From NCBI GenBank assembly GCA_003166955.1, contig PMUI01000116.1, positions 17,282 to 52,528 of the forward strand: 35,247 nt of DNA, given 5' to 3'. Both the position numbers and the translations under genes were made by a program. This DNA comes from Acidobacterium sp. Lineage in GTDB: Bacteria > Acidobacteriota > Terriglobia > Terriglobales > Acidobacteriaceae. The stretch's first letter is position 1; each line of letters begins with the position of its first letter. Under the pieces are notes generated by a model that was not told where the DNA came from, did not search any database, and saw only the letters and a program-made list of their open reading frames with translations. Shown here in pieces: positions 6,558 to 15,636 of this stretch.

Positions 6558-9500
6558 ATGAAATCCGTCCTTCGTCTTTCCGCATTTGCCCTGGCCGCAG
6601 CTGCTGTTTGCCTTCCGCTCGAATCGCAGAGTACGCAGCCTGCGGCGGTGAGCAATCGCATCACGGCTCCGATTGACGAAAGCAATCTGGTCGCGCTAAG
6701 CGGGAACATTCACCCGATGGCGCAGGCGCGCTTCGATGCCGGGCCGGCGCCGTCAGGCATGGCGACGGGACGGATCATACTGCTGTTGCAGCGGAGCGTG
6801 GCGCAACAGCAGGCGCTGACCGATTATCTGGCCGACGTGCAGAACCCGTCATCGCCGTCGTTTCACAAATGGCTGACGCCGGCGCAGTTTGGCGCGGCTT
6901 ACGGCATTTCGGATTCCGATTTGCAGACCGTGGAAGGCTGGCTGCAGTCGCAGGGATTCAAAGTGGAGAAGGTGCCGGCGGCGCGCAACTTGATTCAGTT
7001 TTCCGGCACGACCGGGCAAATCGAGAGCGCCTTCCACACATCGATCCACGCATTCTCGGTTCTGGGGGAGACGCACTACGCGAACGTGAGCGATCCACAG
7101 ATCCCTGCCGCTTTGGCTCCGGTGGTCGCCGGTGTGACGCCGCTCAATGATTTTCGTCCGAAGCCCCACGTCGTGAAGGGCGGCAGCGGCCACTACGATG
7201 CCACGACCGGTACGTTGCAGCCGGACCTGACACTGTTCAGCGGCAGTACGCCGCTGCTATTCGTCGACCCCGCGGATGCGGCCACGATTTACGACACCCC
7301 CAACACGAACCTGAACCTTAATTTCACCAGCGGAACGACGTACGACGGGACGGGAGTGAACATCGGCGTCGTGGGCGTCTCGGACCTGACGATCGCCGAC
7401 GTGCAGAACTACCGGGTGGCGTTTCTGGGGGAAACCAGCGGCACGGTGAATTTGCCGACGGTGATCATCGACGGCGACGATCCTGGACTGAACGGAGCCG
7501 GGGTGGAGACGCTGCTGGACAACGAGGTGTCGGGGGGTATCGCGCCCAAGGCGAAGGTGTATTACTACGCGGCCGCTGACACCGACCTGACTTCCGGGCT
7601 CTACAATGCGATCCTGCGCGCCATCGACGACAACGCGGTGGCGATTCTCAGCATGAGCTTTGGGGAGTGCGAAGCCAGTCTGGGAACAAGCGGCAATAGT
7701 TTCCTCGACGAGGTGGCGCAACAGGCGGCCGCACAGGGCATCAGCTGGGTAGTTTCGGCTGGAGACGGCGGCTCGGCTGGATGCGACGATTTCGACACCG
7801 AAACGCAAGCGACGGGCGGACTGGCGGTCAGCGGCATGGCTTCGACTCCGTGGACCATCGCTGTGGGCGGCACCGATTTTGACGTGCTTCCGACGGCGTT
7901 CGCGACCTACGCGAACGCGACGTCGAGTGGAACAGCGCCGTATTACCGGACCGCGCTGAAGTATATTCCGGAGAATCCGTGGAACGATTCGACCTCGGTC
8001 GATACGGCCATCGCAAACAACGTACGTTACATCAACAGCCAGGGACAGGGAAATATTGTTGCCGGCAGCGGCGGCATGAGCAACGTGTATGCGAAGCCTT
8101 CGTACCAGGTCTCCCTCACGCCTGCCGACAGCGTCCGCGATCTGCCGGACGTCTCACTGTTTGCCTCGAATGGATTTGAGCAGGCGATGTGGCTGATCTG
8201 TTCTGACAACGTGACGGACGGCAATCCCTTCCAGACGTACACCAATTGCCAGACTTCCGGCGGCGCGTTGCAAAGCGGGACCACCTTCGACGGAGTTGGA
8301 GGAACGTCGGCTTCCGCGCCGGCATTTGCCGGTGTGCTGGCGCTGGTTTCGCAGTCGCAGGGTGGAGCGCGTCTGGGACAGGCGAATTCCATCCTCTACC
8401 AGCTGGCGAAGTCGAAATACGCGACGGTGTTCCACGATGTGACGGTGGGCAACAACTCGGTTCCCTGCGTCACCGGTTCGCCGAACTGCGGCACGAACCT
8501 CTTCCTGACGGGATATGCGGCGGGGACGGGGTACGATCTGGCCACGGGGCTGGGCAGCGTCGACGTGAAGCAGCTGATCGCAAACTGGAGCAGCGTTGCG
8601 CTGACCTCTACGACGACGACGCTGTCCATCAATGGGTCTACCGCTGCTTACTCCGGCGTGCATGGAAAGTCGGTGCCGTTCGCCGTGGGTGTGACCCCGA
8701 CAGCGGCGACCGGCGCCGTGGCTGTGATCGACACGGCGAATCAGACATCGGGGGGCACGGGCAGCGGACCGCAGAACAACGGCCAGTTGTCGATTGCGCT
8801 CGCGAGCGGCGCGGGATCGGCGAGCTACAACGGTTTGCCGGGCGGGACGTACACCGTCTCGGCGCGATATGGCGGGGACACGTCTGACGCGTCGAGCACT
8901 TCGACGCCGATCAGCGTGACGATTTCGCCGGAAGCGAGCACGACGGCGCTGGAGGTGAATGCCTACAACGCCATCACGGGCAATGGGATTTCAGCGACGA
9001 ACATTCCGTACGGCTCGTACATTTTCACGGATGCGCAGATTACGGGGACGGCGGAGGGAACGGGGACCGAGGGTACTGCCACCGGCACGGTTACATTTGT
9101 GGACGGCACCACAAATTTGGCGACAGTGAATGTCAGTTCGAACGGCAATATCGCGTCATGGCCGCCACTGAATAGTAACCCCGCTGTCTTGTCGCCGGGG
9201 TCGCACAGCATTACCGCGAAATATTCCGGGGATTCGAGCTTCAATGCGAGCACCAGCGGCGCGGTCGCGGTCTCGGTGGTGAAGGGTATTACGACGCTGT
9301 CGGCTACGTCGAACTTGAATTCCATCAACTCTTCGCAATCGGTGACGATCACGGCCAGTATCACCACGCTGCAATCGCTGGGGGCTGTGCCCACGGGCAA
9401 TGTAACGCTGACAGCGAATGGATCGACGGTGGGGACGATTTCGACTCTGACAGCTACCTACCAGGGAACCAACGTGGTTCTGACGGGATCGGCGACGATT

Positions 9501-10823
9501 CAAGGCAGCCAACTGCAAGTCGGCAGCAACTCCATCACGGTCGCCTACGCGGGCGACACGAATTATGCAGCCGCAACCAGCCAGGTGGTGACGGTTACGG
9601 TCACGCCCTCGGGCAGCTTTATTCTCAGCAACAGTGGCAACGACTTTGTGCAGGTGGGAAACAGCACCACGTCGACGCTGACGGTGACGCCCACCGGCGG
9701 TTTCACGGGGGCAGTGAACTTCACCTGCGCGGTCACTGGATCGCCGGCGGGAATGACCTGCAGCGCGCCGGCGGCCACAGTGACGGGCACGAGCGCGGCA
9801 ACGTCGACGCTGACGGTTGCGACGACGGCGGCGACTCCAGCGAGCGTGTACTCGGCGACGGTAACCGCCAAAGATGCGGCCACCGGCACGATCACGTCCA
9901 GCGTGGTGGTCTCGATCACCGTGACAACGACGCCTCCGGTTGCTGGATTGTCGCTGGGGGCGAATCCTGGAACGCTGACTTTCGCGGCCGGAGCCACGTC
10001 GGGGAATACCTCGGCGATCAGCGTGAGCCCAGTGGGCGGGTTTACAGGAGCGGTGAATCTGACCTGCGCGATTACGAGTTCGCCGGGGGGTTCGACGGAC
10101 ACTCCGACGTGCACGGTCACGACGCCGGTATCGATCAGCGGAACGACTGCGGCCAGCAGCACGCTCACGGTGGCGACCCAGACTGGGACTACCAGCGGGG
10201 CGTATACGTTGACGGTGAACGCGACGGCGACTGGCATAGCTACCGCTAGTACGACGGTGACGGTGAACGTCTCTGCTGTTCCGTCGATCGCGCTGACCAG
10301 CAGCGGCAACATCACGGTGGCCCCGGGGGCGATTACCGGCAACACGTCGGTGATTTCGGTGACGCCGGCTGGCGGCTTCACGGGCCAGGTGAACGTGAGC
10401 TGTGCGCTGACGAGTTCGCCATCGGGCGCGTCCGAAGTACCGACCTGCTCGATTCCTTCTTCGGTCACCATCAGTGGGACGACGGCGGCAACGACGACGT
10501 TAATTGTGAACACCACCGCTGTAACGAGCGGAGCGCTCGATCTTCCGCTGAAGAAGTTCTTCGTGGGCGGAGCCGGAGGGGTGCTGGCGCTGGTGCTGTT
10601 GTTTGGGATTCCGGCGCGGCGGCGTGCGTGGCGGGCGCTGCTCAGCGTGATCGCACTGGTGGTCATCGCCGGAGCGATTGGCTGCGGCGGCGGAGGAAAC
10701 AAGGGCGGAGGCGGCGGCAATTCGGGAACCACGGCGGGCGCGTACACCGTGACGGTGACGGGAACGGATGCTGCTACCGGCAAGATCACGTCAACCGTGG
10801 CGGTGACGATTACGGTGAACTGA
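6558..10823 (+). CDS. pro-kumamolisin-like S53 (sedolisin) peptidase with C-terminal Ig-like repeats
   Basis: This protein has 1421 residues. GAGG upstream favours ATG 6558 over a TTG 6 bp earlier. A signal peptide (about 1-24) is followed by a pro-kumamolisin activation domain (about 45-200). The S53 catalytic domain (about 235-680) shows E317 and D321 in GVETLLDNE, the oxyanion Asp D403 in SAGDGG, and Ser S584 in GGTSASAP. FHDVTVGNN and GTGYDLATGLGS resemble the calcium-site region. Sedolisins are acid-active endopeptidases matured by removing the propeptide. The C-terminal half is Ig-like: three Big_5-like domains, then three repeats built on GGFTGAVNFTC. Hydrophobic stretches at about 1333-1352 and 1360-1376, the second ending GAIGCGGGG, interrupt the last repeat. 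The protease is therefore probably anchored, although Ser/Thr-rich repeats could also support release. The catalytic assignment is firm; the topology is inferred. Confidence 0.93.
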   Translation: MKSVLRLSAFALAAAAVCLPLESQSTQPAAVSNRITAPIDESNLVALSGNIHPMAQARFDAGPAPSGMATGRIILLLQRSVAQQQALTDYLADVQNPSSPSFHKWLTPAQFGAAYGISDSDLQTVEGWLQSQGFKVEKVPAARNLIQFSGTTGQIESAFHTSIHAFSVLGETHYANVSDPQIPAALAPVVAGVTPLNDFRPKPHVVKGGSGHYDATTGTLQPDLTLFSGSTPLLFVDPADAATIYDTPNTNLNLNFTSGTTYDGTGVNIGVVGVSDLTIADVQNYRVAFLGETSGTVNLPTVIIDGDDPGLNGAGVETLLDNEVSGGIAPKAKVYYYAAADTDLTSGLYNAILRAIDDNAVAILSMSFGECEASLGTSGNSFLDEVAQQAAAQGISWVVSAGDGGSAGCDDFDTETQATGGLAVSGMASTPWTIAVGGTDFDVLPTAFATYANATSSGTAPYYRTALKYIPENPWNDSTSVDTAIANNVRYINSQGQGNIVAGSGGMSNVYAKPSYQVSLTPADSVRDLPDVSLFASNGFEQAMWLICSDNVTDGNPFQTYTNCQTSGGALQSGTTFDGVGGTSASAPAFAGVLALVSQSQGGARLGQANSILYQLAKSKYATVFHDVTVGNNSVPCVTGSPNCGTNLFLTGYAAGTGYDLATGLGSVDVKQLIANWSSVALTSTTTTLSINGSTAAYSGVHGKSVPFAVGVTPTAATGAVAVIDTANQTSGGTGSGPQNNGQLSIALASGAGSASYNGLPGGTYTVSARYGGDTSDASSTSTPISVTISPEASTTALEVNAYNAITGNGISATNIPYGSYIFTDAQITGTAEGTGTEGTATGTVTFVDGTTNLATVNVSSNGNIASWPPLNSNPAVLSPGSHSITAKYSGDSSFNASTSGAVAVSVVKGITTLSATSNLNSINSSQSVTITASITTLQSLGAVPTGNVTLTANGSTVGTISTLTATYQGTNVVLTGSATIQGSQLQVGSNSITVAYAGDTNYAAATSQVVTVTVTPSGSFILSNSGNDFVQVGNSTTSTLTVTPTGGFTGAVNFTCAVTGSPAGMTCSAPAATVTGTSAATSTLTVATTAATPASVYSATVTAKDAATGTITSSVVVSITVTTTPPVAGLSLGANPGTLTFAAGATSGNTSAISVSPVGGFTGAVNLTCAITSSPGGSTDTPTCTVTTPVSISGTTAASSTLTVATQTGTTSGAYTLTVNATATGIATASTTVTVNVSAVPSIALTSSGNITVAPGAITGNTSVISVTPAGGFTGQVNVSCALTSSPSGASEVPTCSIPSSVTISGTTAATTTLIVNTTAVTSGALDLPLKKFFVGGAGGVLALVLLFGIPARRRAWRALLSVIALVVIAGAIGCGGGGNKGGGGGNSGTTAGAYTVTVTGTDAATGKITSTVAVTITVN

Positions 10824-10825
10824 GG

Positions 10826-10860
10826 ACAGGCCACAGGGCACAGGCCACGGGCCACAGGGC
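10826..10860 (+). repeat. five-unit 7-bp tandem repeat after the protease gene
   Basis: The units ACAGGCC, ACAGGGC, ACAGGCC, ACGGGCC and ACAGGGC are in exact 7-bp register, starting 3 bp after the protease stop. They fill most of the 56-bp gap to the DUF192 gene. No coding or promoter role is visible. Confidence 0.8.
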
Positions 10861-10879
10861 CGAGAGATAAGGTAGAGGG

Positions 10880-11371
10880 ATGAGACTGCCGATCCGGTTT
10901 GTGGGTGCCCTGTGCTTGCTGGCGGCGGGGTGTGCAATTACCCCGGCCGCAGAGGCGCAGGACGTCAAGGTTCCCTATGTGGCGCCGCGGCCGGCGAACA
11001 CACTGGTGATGCTGCCGGATGGATCGACGGTGAAGGTTGAGCTGGCGACGACGGATGCAGAGCAGGCGTACGGGCTGATGGGGCGGACGAGCTTACCGGA
11101 GGGGCGCGGGATGCTGTTCGTGCACGGCGATATGGCGAAGCATCCGTACTGGATGTACCACTGCAAGATCGGCCTGGACATTGTGTGGATGGACTCCGAC
11201 CACCGCATCGTGGAGATGAGCCCGGATACTCCGCCGTGTCTCGGGAAGTCGTCGACATGCCCGAACTACGGCGGGCATGAAGTTGCACAGTATGTGCTGG
11301 AGCTGCCGGTGGGTTCGATCAAAAAGCATCGGCTGGCGGTTGGGGAGAAGGTGGAGTTTTCGCTGCAGTAA
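10880..11371 (+). CDS. exported DUF192 family protein
   Basis: This is a 163-residue protein. The N-terminus MRLPIRFVGALCLLAAGCAITPAAEA is an export signal. It may be a lipoprotein signal with the acylated Cys at position 18 (LAAGC), or a signal peptidase I site after AEA (about residue 26). The DUF192 core follows: VKVELATTDAEQAYGLMGRTSLPEGRGMLFV (about 50-80), YWMYHCKIGLDIVWMD (91-106) and HRIVEMSP. The family is widespread and small, with no agreed function, and is often periplasmic. The segment PPCLGKSSTCPNYGGHEVAQYVLELP carries two cysteines that could pair outside the cytoplasm. An AGAGGG sits just before ATG 10880. It follows the protease on the same strand, but the repeat-filled spacer leaves co-transcription open. 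Confidence 0.88.
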   Translation: MRLPIRFVGALCLLAAGCAITPAAEAQDVKVPYVAPRPANTLVMLPDGSTVKVELATTDAEQAYGLMGRTSLPEGRGMLFVHGDMAKHPYWMYHCKIGLDIVWMDSDHRIVEMSPDTPPCLGKSSTCPNYGGHEVAQYVLELPVGSIKKHRLAVGEKVEFSLQ

Positions 11372-11469
11372 GTCACAAATCAGTGACCAACAGGCGCCTG
11401 GCCGGGATCAGTGGGTTTGAGCGCAAGGCTCGGATTGATGGAATCCGGCGGCGATGGCAGGCTTAGAGC

Positions 11470-12915
11470 ATGGCAACGACGAACGAGTCCATCCCCGAAG
11501 TCCTTTCTGCAACGACAGAGCCATACGAAGACCTGCTGCGCCAGGCTTGCGAGACAGCGCTTGCGTTTCTGGCGAAGCTCGATTCCGCCTCGGTTGCGAC
11601 GACTGCCGATCTGTCCACGCTGCGGGCACGCCTGGGGCGGCCGCTGAGCGACGAGGGAGTGGCCGCAGACCAGGTGATCGCCGAGCTGGCCGCGGATGCG
11701 GAGGGCGGGATCATCGGGTCGGCGGGCGGGCGCTTCTTCGGATGGGTGATCGGAGGATCGTTTCCGGCAGCGTTGGCGGCGGACTGGCTGACCTCCGCGT
11801 GGGACCAGAATGGGGCGGTCTACGCGACTTCTCCGGCGGAAGCCGTGGTGGAAGAAGTGGTGGGCGCGTGGCTGAAGGAGATTCTGGGTCTGCCTGGGCA
11901 CGCGAGCTACGCGCTGGTGAGCGGATGCCAGATGGCGCATGTGACCTGCCTGGCCGCCGCGCGCTATGCGGTGCTGACGCGTCATGGGTGGGATCTGGAC
12001 GAGAAGGGGCTGAGCGGAGGGCCGGAGATTCGCATTCTGGCGAGCGATCAAAAGCATGGCTCAGTGGCGCGGGCGCTGCGGCTGCTCGGAATCGGGAGGT
12101 CGCAGATTGTCGATCTGGAAACGGATGCGATGAGCCGTGTGATCCCGGAGGCTCTGGAGGACGCGCTGCAAGGGACAACGGGCGCGCCGGCGATTGTGGT
12201 GCTGCAGGCGGGCGACATCAACACGGGGGCGTGCGATCCATTCGAGGTTCTGATTCCGCTCGCGAAGCAGCATGGAGCGTGGGTTCACGTGGACGGCGCG
12301 TTCGGATTATGGGCGGCGGCGAGCCGGAAGCTTCGGCATTTGGTGCGCGGAGTCGAGGGCGCGGATTCGTGGGCGACGGACGGGCACAAGTGGCTCAATG
12401 TTCCGCACGACTGCGGGTATGCGTTTGTCGCGCATCCGGAGTCGCACCGGGCGGCGATGTCGCAGCAATCGAGCTATGTGAGCTATAGCGGCGATGCGCG
12501 GGATGAGATGGAGTGGAATCCAGAGTGGTCGCGGCGGGCGCGCGGATTTGCGACCTATGCGACGCTGCGACACCTCGGCCGCGCAGGAGTGAGCGCGCTG
12601 GTGGAGCGGTGCTGCGCGCATGCTAAGACGTTGGGCGAGCGCATCGGCGCGTTGCCGGGCGCGGAATTGCTGTGCGGTGCGACGCTCAATCAGGCGGTGG
12701 TGCGGTTTCCCGATCCGAAGCCGGGGGCGACGGAGGCGGATCACGCGAAGCGGACCGATGCGGTGATCGCGGCCATCAATGCGACCGGCGAGGCGTATTT
12801 CACGGCCAGCATGTGGAAGGGGCGGCGCGTGATGCGCATCAGCGTGAGCAGCTGGCAGACTTCGGAGCAGGATGTGGAGCGTGTGGTGCGGGCGGTGGAA
12901 GGCGTTACAGGTTGA
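11470..12915 (+). CDS. PLP-dependent group II amino-acid decarboxylase family protein
   Basis: This 481-residue protein has the fold-type I layout of aromatic-amino-acid/glutamate-type decarboxylases. YALVSGCQMAHVTCLAAARY (about 142-161) is the position where the cofactor phosphate is usually held. HVDGAFGLWA holds D275, expected to contact the pyridine nitrogen. TDGHKWLNVPHDCG holds K307, the expected Schiff-base lysine. LNQAVVRFP and the C-terminal MRISVSSWQTSEQDVERVV are also typical. Such enzymes convert amino acids to amines with loss of carbon dioxide, but some members are aldehyde synthases or lyases. The substrate cannot be told from sequence alone. It is cytoplasmic, with no signal peptide. 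The 98-bp gap upstream contains a small GTCAC-N6-GTGAC palindrome, and only a weak CAGG precedes the ATG. A GTTACAG/GTTGACA heptad pair overlaps the stop. Confidence 0.88.
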   Translation: MATTNESIPEVLSATTEPYEDLLRQACETALAFLAKLDSASVATTADLSTLRARLGRPLSDEGVAADQVIAELAADAEGGIIGSAGGRFFGWVIGGSFPAALAADWLTSAWDQNGAVYATSPAEAVVEEVVGAWLKEILGLPGHASYALVSGCQMAHVTCLAAARYAVLTRHGWDLDEKGLSGGPEIRILASDQKHGSVARALRLLGIGRSQIVDLETDAMSRVIPEALEDALQGTTGAPAIVVLQAGDINTGACDPFEVLIPLAKQHGAWVHVDGAFGLWAAASRKLRHLVRGVEGADSWATDGHKWLNVPHDCGYAFVAHPESHRAAMSQQSSYVSYSGDARDEMEWNPEWSRRARGFATYATLRHLGRAGVSALVERCCAHAKTLGERIGALPGAELLCGATLNQAVVRFPDPKPGATEADHAKRTDAVIAAINATGEAYFTASMWKGRRVMRISVSSWQTSEQDVERVVRAVEGVTG

Positions 12916-12922
12916 CACAGAG

Positions 12923-12956
12923 CGCGGCGACGAAGTTCCATGAGATTCGCGCCGCG
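12923..12956. terminator. hairpin between convergent genes
   Basis: CGCGGCG (12923-12929) pairs perfectly with CGCCGCG (12950-12956). It lies in the 57-bp gap between the decarboxylase and the convergent nucleotidyltransferase, so it could end transcription from both sides. There is no U-run on either strand, which lowers confidence in intrinsic termination. Confidence 0.4.
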
Positions 12957-12972
12957 GAGGCGAGCGGACGGA

Positions 12973-14886
12973 CTAGCGCCTTTTCTTCTTCGGCGGAGGT
13001 TTCTTTCCGGGCTTGCTGGGCTTCGCAGGTTTCTTCTTCGCCGGTTTGGCTGCGACCTTTGCCGCCTTCACTGGTTTGCGCACGGGGACAGAGGCATGCT
13101 TCTTCGGAGCAGGCTTTTTGGCTACGGCTTTCGCAGCGGGTTTGGGCGCGGGTTTCTTCACGGCAGCCTTTACGGGCGGCGCGGGCTTTTTCGCAGGGAC
13201 CTTGGTGGCGGTTTTGGGTTCGGGCTTTCCTGCGGCTTTCGGCTCGGGTTTCGCAGCGGCTTTCGCAGGAGTTTTTTCGGGAGCCTTCGGCTTCTCGGGC
13301 GCTTTGGGAGCGGCTTTGAGCGAGGCTACGGGCTTCGGGGGCTCCTTGGAAGCCTTCGCGGGCGCAGGGACCGGAGCGGGTTTCGCGCCTTTGGCCGGTT
13401 TCGCCGGAGCTTTGGCAGGTGCGGGTGCGGCGCCCTTCTTGGGCGGAAGCGGGACATTGTCGCCGAGGACGGAGGGAATCGCTTCGCGCTCCTCTTCCTC
13501 CTCGCCTTCCTCGTCGCCGTTGCGGACGGGAACCTCGATCTCTTCCTCTTCCTCGATTTTGATTTCGGCGCGGCGGCCACGGGGACGGCGAATGACTACC
13601 GGCGGCGGCGGAGCGGGCGGCGAATGCGGCGCAAGGAAAGCGCGAATCTCCTCTTCAGTCTGGAGCTTGCCGTCCATGAATTCGAAGAAAAGCATCTCGG
13701 CGATCTCGCCGTACTTTGGCAGATCGGGCGTGATGCGCATCTCGGCCATGAGTGTGGTGGGAATCTTCGTGCGGGCTTCCGGCCAGACGTTGAAAAAGTT
13801 GTTGAACTTCTCTTTGACCTGGGCATTCTTCGAACTGAAGGCGAGCCAGAGGACGGGCTCGGCCTGATAGCGGACGATGACCTTCCACGCGGACGACGGT
13901 TTGGCGGCCCCCTTACCCAGCAGCTCTTTGGAGAATTCTCTTGCGCCCTGCTCCAGATGGTTCCACTGCTCCACGAAGCCGCGGCGCGGGAAAAGGCGCT
14001 TGAGGCCGGCGAGGTCTTTGGGCTGCATCTTTGCCGTGAGCAGTTCAAGATGCGCGGCGGAAGGATCGGCGGTGACTCCGAGCATGAGCAGGCGGATGAG
14101 AATCTTGTTCAGCTCATCGAGGCCTTTGACGTCGGCTTTGGCCGAGGTCCAGGCGGGATAGAGGGTCTTCATCCAACCTTCGGCTTCGAGGGCGCGCAGA
14201 GCTTTGAGGGGGTCTTCCTCGTGGGCAATCTCCTCCAGCTCGTAACCGCGGGCGAAGGGGGAAATCTGCTCGATCAGGTTTTCCGCTTTGGCGTTCTGAT
14301 AACGGGTTTTGGTGCGCTCGTCCATCTCCCAGCCGGTGCGAGCGGAGAGACGGACGGCACGCAACATGCGGGAGGGGTCTTCGATGAAGCCGTAATTGCT
14401 GGCGAGCCGGAAGTGGCGAGCCTCGATGTCGGCGAATCCGTTGAGGGGATCGAGGAGCAGGCCCCATGATCCCTCGTTGAGCGAAATGGCCATTGAGTTG
14501 GCGGTGAAGTCGCGGCGGCGGAGGTCGTCAAGGATGGGCGCCCAATGATAGACGGGCTTGCCGGGTTTGGGATATTCCTCGCGGCGTGAGGTGGAAACCT
14601 CGACGGGGACGCTGCCCGGGAACCAGAAGAAGAGGGTGCGCGAGGGTTCGTAGTCGCCCCAGAAGGTGCCGCCCGCTTTCTCCAGCGCTTTCTTCAGTTT
14701 GAGGGCATTTCCCTGAACTGAAAAGTCGAGGTCGCGGACGGGATATCCGCTGGTGAGATCGCGAACCGCGCCCCCGGTGAGGAAGACGGTCATGCCCGCG
14801 TCGCGGGCTGCGTCTCGAACCTGGCGAAGGGCGTTTTGCTGGGCGGGGGAAAGACGATTTTCAAGAAGATAGATATAGTCGGGCAT
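12973..14886 (-). CDS. CCA-adding enzyme/poly(A) polymerase family nucleotidyltransferase with H1-like tail
   Basis: This is a 637-residue class II nucleotidyltransferase. FLTGGAVRDLTSGYPVRDLD (35-54) is the family signature, with D52 and D54 as the catalytic metal-binding pair. RRRDFTANSMAI (123-134) and DPSRMLRAVRLSARTGW (170-186) are the next conserved blocks and suit CCA addition or poly(A) synthesis. A helical body runs to about residue 420. Past the usual length there is an acidic patch (431-468, including EEEEEIEVP and GDEEGEEEEE), then about 155 residues built from Lys, Ala and Pro (KKPAPK, PAKKPA and similar), ending KKKRR. The tail resembles a histone H1 tail and might bind RNA, DNA or ribosomes; that is inference. 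The + strand is open opposite the tail, as expected for such low complexity. Choosing between CCA-adding enzyme and poly(A) polymerase needs comparison. Confidence 0.9.
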   Translation of the reverse strand: MPDYIYLLENRLSPAQQNALRQVRDAARDAGMTVFLTGGAVRDLTSGYPVRDLDFSVQGNALKLKKALEKAGGTFWGDYEPSRTLFFWFPGSVPVEVSTSRREEYPKPGKPVYHWAPILDDLRRRDFTANSMAISLNEGSWGLLLDPLNGFADIEARHFRLASNYGFIEDPSRMLRAVRLSARTGWEMDERTKTRYQNAKAENLIEQISPFARGYELEEIAHEEDPLKALRALEAEGWMKTLYPAWTSAKADVKGLDELNKILIRLLMLGVTADPSAAHLELLTAKMQPKDLAGLKRLFPRRGFVEQWNHLEQGAREFSKELLGKGAAKPSSAWKVIVRYQAEPVLWLAFSSKNAQVKEKFNNFFNVWPEARTKIPTTLMAEMRITPDLPKYGEIAEMLFFEFMDGKLQTEEEIRAFLAPHSPPAPPPPVVIRRPRGRRAEIKIEEEEEIEVPVRNGDEEGEEEEEREAIPSVLGDNVPLPPKKGAAPAPAKAPAKPAKGAKPAPVPAPAKASKEPPKPVASLKAAPKAPEKPKAPEKTPAKAAAKPEPKAAGKPEPKTATKVPAKKPAPPVKAAVKKPAPKPAAKAVAKKPAPKKHASVPVRKPVKAAKVAAKPAKKKPAKPSKPGKKPPPKKKRR

Positions 14887-15019
14887 GATGCTGATGTAGT
14901 CTTCTGGTGAGGCCCGAGAGCCCCTCCTCTGTCCCCGGAAAACCGCCCCTAACTACCAGCAAGACAAAGAGTTACGAGGCGGACAAGGGTCAATCCAAAC
15001 TACCAATGTAACACAAAAG

Positions 15020-15048
15020 TGTGCATCCGGGACGCTCGGGTATGCACA
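15020..15048. promoter_or_regulatory. inverted repeat in a divergent promoter region
   Basis: TGTGCAT (15020-15026) and ATGCACA (15042-15048) form a perfect 7-bp inverted repeat with a 15-bp spacer, followed by ATTTTTG. A further TGTGCAA lies at about 15072. It sits in the 228-bp gap between the divergent nucleotidyltransferase and the gene at 15115, so an operator is the likelier reading. A hairpin terminator is possible, but no plus-strand gene precedes it. The rest of the gap shows nothing clear. Confidence 0.4.
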
Positions 15049-15114
15049 ATTTTTGATGCTTCCAGCCGGAATGTGCAACAATCCAGGTTTCCCTGCTGCC
15101 ATACTCTGGAACGC

Positions 15115-15636
15115 ATGTCTTCGAGCCGCAAAAAGGCGATCTTCCGCAAATTTTCCCGAGACTGGGTGGCGGGATACGTGCCGGCTAGCGGGTTTGTGCA
15201 CGAGGGTCGGGTGGAGATGCTGGATCTGGACGGCAAGGTGGTGTCGCTGGACGCCGACGACCTGAAGTGGATTTGCTACGTGCGGGATTTCAATTCCGGA
15301 GAGCTGAATAATCCTGAGCGGCTGGTGCGGAAGACGTTTGCCGGGCGGCCACGGGGCGATGGGTTGTTTGTGCGCGCGCGGCTGAAGGACGGAGATGTGG
15401 TGGAGGGACTCGCGGCCAACGACGTGAGCCTGGTGAGCAGCGAGGGCGTGTTCCTGACGCCGCCGGATCTGCGGTCGAACACGCAGCGGTTGTGGATTCC
15501 GCGGAGTTCGATGGAGGAGTTGGAAGTGGTCGCGGTGATTGGGGCGGCGAAGCGGAAGCCGGTGGTGGCTCCGGCGGAGAAGGCGAAGGACGAGCGGCAG
15601 GAAGAGCTGTTCCAGGAGCGAGCCGGTAGCCAGTAG
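15115..15636 (+). CDS. hypothetical protein, small beta-rich domain with charged tail
   Basis: From ATG 15115 the protein has 173 residues and starts MSSSRKKAIFRKFSRDWVAGYVP. The frame is open back to 15019, but that stretch overlaps the inverted repeat and reads as non-coding. The body seems to be alternating beta strands: GRVEMLDLDGKVVSLDADDLKWICYVRDF, then GLFVRARLKDGDVVEGLAANDVSLVSSEGVFLTPPDL. The second segment resembles a small barrel. The last 35 residues are rich in Lys, Glu and Ala. There is no signal peptide, membrane segment or catalytic motif. I do not recognise a named family with confidence. GGAAC before the ATG is a weak ribosome-binding site. The 3' end is built from 7-bp repeat units, so the last residues (AGSQ) are repeat-encoded. 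Confidence 0.75.
   Translation: MSSSRKKAIFRKFSRDWVAGYVPASGFVHEGRVEMLDLDGKVVSLDADDLKWICYVRDFNSGELNNPERLVRKTFAGRPRGDGLFVRARLKDGDVVEGLAANDVSLVSSEGVFLTPPDLRSNTQRLWIPRSSMEELEVVAVIGAAKRKPVVAPAEKAKDERQEELFQERAGSQ

Noticed and set aside
9563-10855. 430-residue minus-strand open frame in the protease repeat region
   Set aside because: The Val/Pro/Thr-rich sequence is the complement of Thr/Val/Ser repeats; no independent start signal.
12940-14469. 509-residue plus-strand open frame opposite the nucleotidyltransferase
   Set aside because: It is antisense to a gene with clear catalytic motifs. Its Gly/Phe/Arg-rich sequence is the mirror of the Lys/Ala/Pro tail.
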